The notes under the pieces are model-generated. The model saw only the letters and a list, made by a program, of their open reading frames with translations. It did not search any database and had not been told where the DNA came from. 34,361 nucleotides of DNA, from the NCBI GenBank assembly GCA_020200135.1, contig JAIVJI010000103.1, positions 1-34,361 of the forward strand. Reading direction: 5' to 3'. The translations under genes were made by a program, and so were the position numbers. Below, in pieces: positions 31,602 to 34,361 of the stretch; positions within the stretch are counted from its first letter, which is position 1, and each line of letters opens with the position of its first letter. Source of the DNA: Acidobacteriota bacterium. Its GTDB lineage: Bacteria > Acidobacteriota > Blastocatellia > Pyrinomonadales > Pyrinomonadaceae.

Positions 31602-31724
31602 ATGCAAGGGCCTTTGCGTGCCATTCTGGCGGGGGCGGCGGCGTGGAAGTTGGGCGGCGGCTGCATCTCGACGGTTCTAATCTTCATCATCGTGTTCTGG
31701 GCGCTCGGCTACGTCAACTGCTGA
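31602..31724 (+). CDS. 40-residue single-helix membrane protein
   Basis: ATG 31602 lies 10 bases after GGGGAGGA. The peptide starts with MQGPLRAILAGAAAWKLGGG and ends with CISTVLIFIIVFWALGYVNC. It has a Gly-rich turn, one strong hydrophobic helix (about 23-37) and Cys at residues 21 and 40. I associate the AWKLGGGC-type motif with small conserved acidobacterial membrane proteins, but cannot name a family. Its size makes it easy to miss. Hairpin D starts 6 bases after its stop. Confidence 0.65.
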   Translation: MQGPLRAILAGAAAWKLGGGCISTVLIFIIVFWALGYVNC

Positions 31725-31730
31725 GGGCCA

Positions 31731-31813
31731 AGGGGTGAAGGCGGAAGGGTGACGGATGAAGGGACAGCCGTTTGAGCGTCCACTTCATCCGTCACCCTTC
31801 CGCCTTCACCCCT
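31731..31813. repeat. Heptanucleotide-word hairpin D
   Basis: Arms 31731-31761 and 31783-31813 are perfectly complementary over 31 bases; four more pairs (GGAC/GTCC) follow after a one-base bulge. The arm contains GTGAAGG, CGGAAGG, GTGACGG and ATGAAGG: four related 7-mers. It lies between convergent stops (31724 and 31818) and could stop transcription from both sides, though it lacks a T-run. Confidence 0.9.
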
Positions 31814-31817
31814 GCCC

Positions 31818-33989
31818 TTATTCTCCCAGGTAGACGCGGAGCGTGTAGTCGCGCACCATGCGGTCGCTGTTGAAGGCGGGCGCGAGCGTCTCGATGGCGC
31901 GGCGCGTCATCTCGACCCAGCGGCGCGGCACGCCGCGCTCGTCGCGCTCGTAGAAGGCCGGCACGACGCCCGTCTCAAGCGCCTTGTAAAGTGACTCGGC
32001 GTCGCGCCTGTCCATCTCCTCTATCGTCTCGCTGAGACCCTCTTCGCCCACGGCCCAGCCGTTGCGGCCGTCGTAGCCTTCGAGCCACCAGCCGTCCAGC
32101 ACCGAGAGGTTCAGGCCCCCGTTAATCGCCACCTTCTCGCCGCTCGTCCCCGAAGCCTCCAGCGGCCGGCGCGGGACGTTCATCCACACGTCAACCGACT
32201 GCACGAGCTGGCGCGCGATCTCCTGGTCGTAGTCCTGTATGAAGACCGCGCGCTGCATGATCTCGGGGTCCATCTTCCACTGCGCTATCTGCTGGAGGAT
32301 GAGCTTCGCGCCCTGGTCCTGCGGGTGCGCCTTGCCGGCGAAGACGAGCTGCACGGGGCGCTCGGCGTCGAGCAGCATCCGGCGCAGACGCTCCGGGTCG
32401 GTGAGGATGAGCCCCCAGCGTTTGTAGGCCGCGACGCGGCGCGCGAACCCGATGGTCAGCGCGTCGGGGTCGAACATGCCCAAAGCCGACTCGGCGTACG
32501 AGCCCGGCCCGTGCTGGCGCAGGCGCGACTGGTAGACGCGCTCGCGCACGAACGCGACCAGGCGCTTGCGCTGCAGGCGGCGCACCTTCCAAAGCTCCTC
32601 TTCGGGGATGCGCGCGACGGCGCGCGACCAGGCGTCGGCGTCGTGCAAAACTTCGGCCCAGCCCGCCCCGACCCGCTCCTCGAAGAGCGCGCGCAGCAGC
32701 GGCGAGACCCACGTCGGCGCGTGTACGCCGTTGGTCACCGACGTGATTGGCACCTCGTCGACGTGGCGCTCGGGCCACATCTTGTTCCAAAGCTCGCGCG
32801 AAACTTCGCCGTGCTTCTTACTCACGCCGTTCGACGAGCGGCACATGCGCAGCGCGAGCGGGGTCAGGCCGAACAGCTCCTCGTCGTCGCCCCCGCCCGC
32901 GCGGCCGAGGTTCAGGAACTCCTCGCGCGAGAGCCCGAGGGCGCTCCAGTAGCCCTCGCCGAAGCACTTCTCGATGAGCGCCGCCAGGAACTCGTCGTGG
33001 CCGGCGGCGACGGGCGTGTGCGTCGTGAACGCGCAGCGCGACCGCACGCGCGCGGCCGCCTCGTCGAAGCCCACGCCCGCCTCGGTCAGCTCGCGCGTCA
33101 GCTCCAGGGTCAGGAAGGCCGAGTGACCTTCGTTGAGGTGAAAGACGTGCGGCTCGACTTCGAGGCGGCGCAGCAGGCGGACGCCGCCTATCCCTAAGAC
33201 CATCTCCTGCACGCACCGCGTCTCGCGGTCGCCGCCGTAGAGGTGTCCCGTGATGAGGCGGTCGATCTCGTTGTTGCCCTCGACGTTCGTGTCGAGCAGG
33301 TAGAGCGGCACGCGCCCGACCTCGACGCGCCACGCCTGCACGTTGACGTTTCGGCCGCGCACGAAGAGCTCGATGCGGACGGGCTCGCCTTCGCCGTCGC
33401 GGACGAGCTGCATCGGCAGGTCGCCGACGTTGATCTGGTGGTAAGCCTCCTCCTGCCAACCGTCGCGCCGGAGGTGCTGGCGGAAGTAGCCGTGGTGGTA
33501 GAGCAGCCCGACGGCGACGAGCGGCAGCCCCAGGTCGCTCGCCGACTTCAGGTGGTCGCCGGCCAGTATCCCTAAGCCGCCCGAGTAGAGCGGCAGCGAG
33601 TGGTGTACGCCGAACTCCGCGCAGAAGTACGCGACCGGGCGCTCGTCGGTGAGCGCGCGGGCCTGGCGCGCGGCCCAGGTCTCGGCGCCTGAGGCCATGT
33701 ACTCGTCGAAGGCGCGCGCGACGCGCCCGACGCGCTCGATGTAGACGGGGTCGGTCGCCATCCGCATCAGGCTGTACTGCGGCACCTCCTTGAGCAGGCG
33801 GCGCGGGTTGTGCTCGCACAGGTCCCAGACCTCCTGGTCGAGGTCGCGGAAGACGGCGTGGCCGTCCGGGCTCCAGCTCCACCAGTAGTTGCGCGACAGG
33901 CGCTCCAGCGCCGCGATCGTCTCGGGGAGCGTCGAATGCTCCGCGGCCTCTTCCTTCAAAGGCACGACCCCTCTAATGATTTGAACCAT
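31818..33989 (-). CDS. glgP: Alpha-glucan phosphorylase (glycogen phosphorylase family)
   Basis: 723 residues from ATG 33989; a TTG at 34025 is a weaker start. It belongs to the shorter bacterial/archaeal branch of GT35 phosphorylases: NYWWSWSPDGHAVFRDLD near the start, ACFCAEFG-like YFCAEFGVHHSLPLYSGGLGILAGDHLKSASDLG, HLNEGHSAFLTLEL, THTPVAAGHDEF, and the PLP site EASGTSGEKVAINGG with Lys619, then LNLSVLDGWW. It removes glucose-1-phosphate from glycogen or maltodextrin in the cytoplasm. No other glycogen gene lies in the window. It is convergent with the 40-residue gene across hairpin D. Confidence 0.95.
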   Translation of the reverse strand: MVQIIRGVVPLKEEAAEHSTLPETIAALERLSRNYWWSWSPDGHAVFRDLDQEVWDLCEHNPRRLLKEVPQYSLMRMATDPVYIERVGRVARAFDEYMASGAETWAARQARALTDERPVAYFCAEFGVHHSLPLYSGGLGILAGDHLKSASDLGLPLVAVGLLYHHGYFRQHLRRDGWQEEAYHQINVGDLPMQLVRDGEGEPVRIELFVRGRNVNVQAWRVEVGRVPLYLLDTNVEGNNEIDRLITGHLYGGDRETRCVQEMVLGIGGVRLLRRLEVEPHVFHLNEGHSAFLTLELTRELTEAGVGFDEAAARVRSRCAFTTHTPVAAGHDEFLAALIEKCFGEGYWSALGLSREEFLNLGRAGGGDDEELFGLTPLALRMCRSSNGVSKKHGEVSRELWNKMWPERHVDEVPITSVTNGVHAPTWVSPLLRALFEERVGAGWAEVLHDADAWSRAVARIPEEELWKVRRLQRKRLVAFVRERVYQSRLRQHGPGSYAESALGMFDPDALTIGFARRVAAYKRWGLILTDPERLRRMLLDAERPVQLVFAGKAHPQDQGAKLILQQIAQWKMDPEIMQRAVFIQDYDQEIARQLVQSVDVWMNVPRRPLEASGTSGEKVAINGGLNLSVLDGWWLEGYDGRNGWAVGEEGLSETIEEMDRRDAESLYKALETGVVPAFYERDERGVPRRWVEMTRRAIETLAPAFNSDRMVRDYTLRVYLGE

Positions 33990-34084
33990 TTTCCGCCCTG
34001 ACTGCGTGGGCCGCCCGCCCGACAAAAAAATGCCGCCGGCCGTAAAAGACTTTAGTGGGGCGCGGCTGGCGGGCGGTTCGCTCG

Positions 34085-34361
34085 TTAACTGTCGAATTGA
34101 TGATTGCGCAAAAAGACGTTCATGTCGCCTTTCGAGAAGAAGACGAGGCGGACTTCGCCTACCGTCCCGTCGGCGGCGAGGAACTCGGCGACGGCGCGCG
34201 AGGCGACGGCCGCCGCCGCCTCGCGCGGGTAGCTGTACGCCCCCGTCGAAATCGAGGGGAAGGCCACGCTCCGGAGCGCGTGCGCCGCCGCCAGCGCCAG
34301 AGAGTTGCGGTAGGCCGAGGCCAGCAGCCCCGCCTCGCGCCCGCCCTCCCGCCCGTAGACG
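34085..34361 (-). CDS. Macro domain protein, C-terminal part (cut by window end)
   Basis: The frame enters from beyond 34361 and ends at 34085. The visible 91 residues include VYGREGGREAGLLASAYRNSL, then SVAFPSISTGAYSYPREAAA, the ADP-ribose-binding loop motif of macro domains, and a final strand VRLVFFSKGDMNVFL. Macro domains of this type bind ADP-ribose or remove it from proteins or O-acetyl-ADP-ribose. The N-terminal half with the catalytic Asn/Gly loop lies outside the window. An internal ATG at 34267 is not the true start because the domain is continuous across it. Confidence 0.9.
   Translation of the reverse strand, partial: VYGREGGREAGLLASAYRNSLALAAAHALRSVAFPSISTGAYSYPREAAAAVASRAVAEFLAADGTVGEVRLVFFSKGDMNVFLRNHQFDS

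Overview
This is a GC-rich chromosomal window that most resembles an Acidobacteriota genome, probably of the Blastocatellia/Pyrinomonadales type. That placement is inferred from gene content: secreted peptidases ending in DUF4214-like domains, a Ser/Thr kinase with a zinc-finger-like N-terminus, DUF4384 and CHAT proteins, a PrsW-type protein, an FdxA ferredoxin, YtxJ and many small zinc ribbons. No rRNA, tRNA, CRISPR array, insertion sequence or prophage was seen.

Layout. (1) Bases 1-7,520 hold a secreted-protease island: a subtilisin-like protease with 28 copies of a six-residue GDGI-type repeat behind a highly structured leader, then two minus-strand zinc metallopeptidases (matrixin-type and reprolysin-type) that share a duplicated promoter and leader. 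(2) 7.6-10.6 kb, minus strand: a small membrane protein, a Wza-like polysaccharide export protein, a membrane-anchored helical protein and an overlapping zinc ribbon. (3) 10.7-13.2 kb, plus strand: a zinc-ribbon membrane protein, a PrsW-like intramembrane protease and a class-II-phosphodiesterase-like metallo-hydrolase. (4) 13.3-15.3 kb, minus strand: FdxA, a DinB/DUF1572 protein and small proteins. (5) 15.9-21.1 kb, plus strand: two membrane proteins (one frameshifted), then a 7TM-type histidine kinase, a GNAT acetyltransferase and an NtrC-type regulator in one tight unit. (6) 21.1-24.0 kb, minus strand: a PKD-type secreted protein, small proteins, a SemiSWEET and a compact YtxJ-DUF971-receiver operon. 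(7) 24.1-30.0 kb, minus strand: a Ser/Thr kinase, a DUF4384 lipoprotein and an exported TPR-CHAT caspase-like protein. (8) 30.3-34.4 kb: a diguanylate cyclase, an internally deleted methyltransferase remnant, a 40-residue membrane protein, a glycogen-phosphorylase-family enzyme and the end of a macro-domain protein.

Two things stand out. First, the kinase - DUF4384 - CHAT operon looks like an envelope signalling and proteolysis module: the kinase's extracytoplasmic domain resembles the lipoprotein encoded next to it, and the CHAT protein keeps a His/Cys pair. Second, five intergenic hairpins (12.4, 17.2, 24.0, 30.1 and 31.8 kb) have unrelated sequences but one architecture: each arm is built of degenerate tandem heptanucleotides, and four of the five lie directly at stop codons. 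This looks like a dispersed repeat class defined by structure and period, not by sequence.

Three genes carry apparent one-base frameshifts, each placeable in a G/C homopolymer (2640-2645, 16303-16306, 26234-26238). These may be sequencing indels or real mutations; the bases alone cannot decide.
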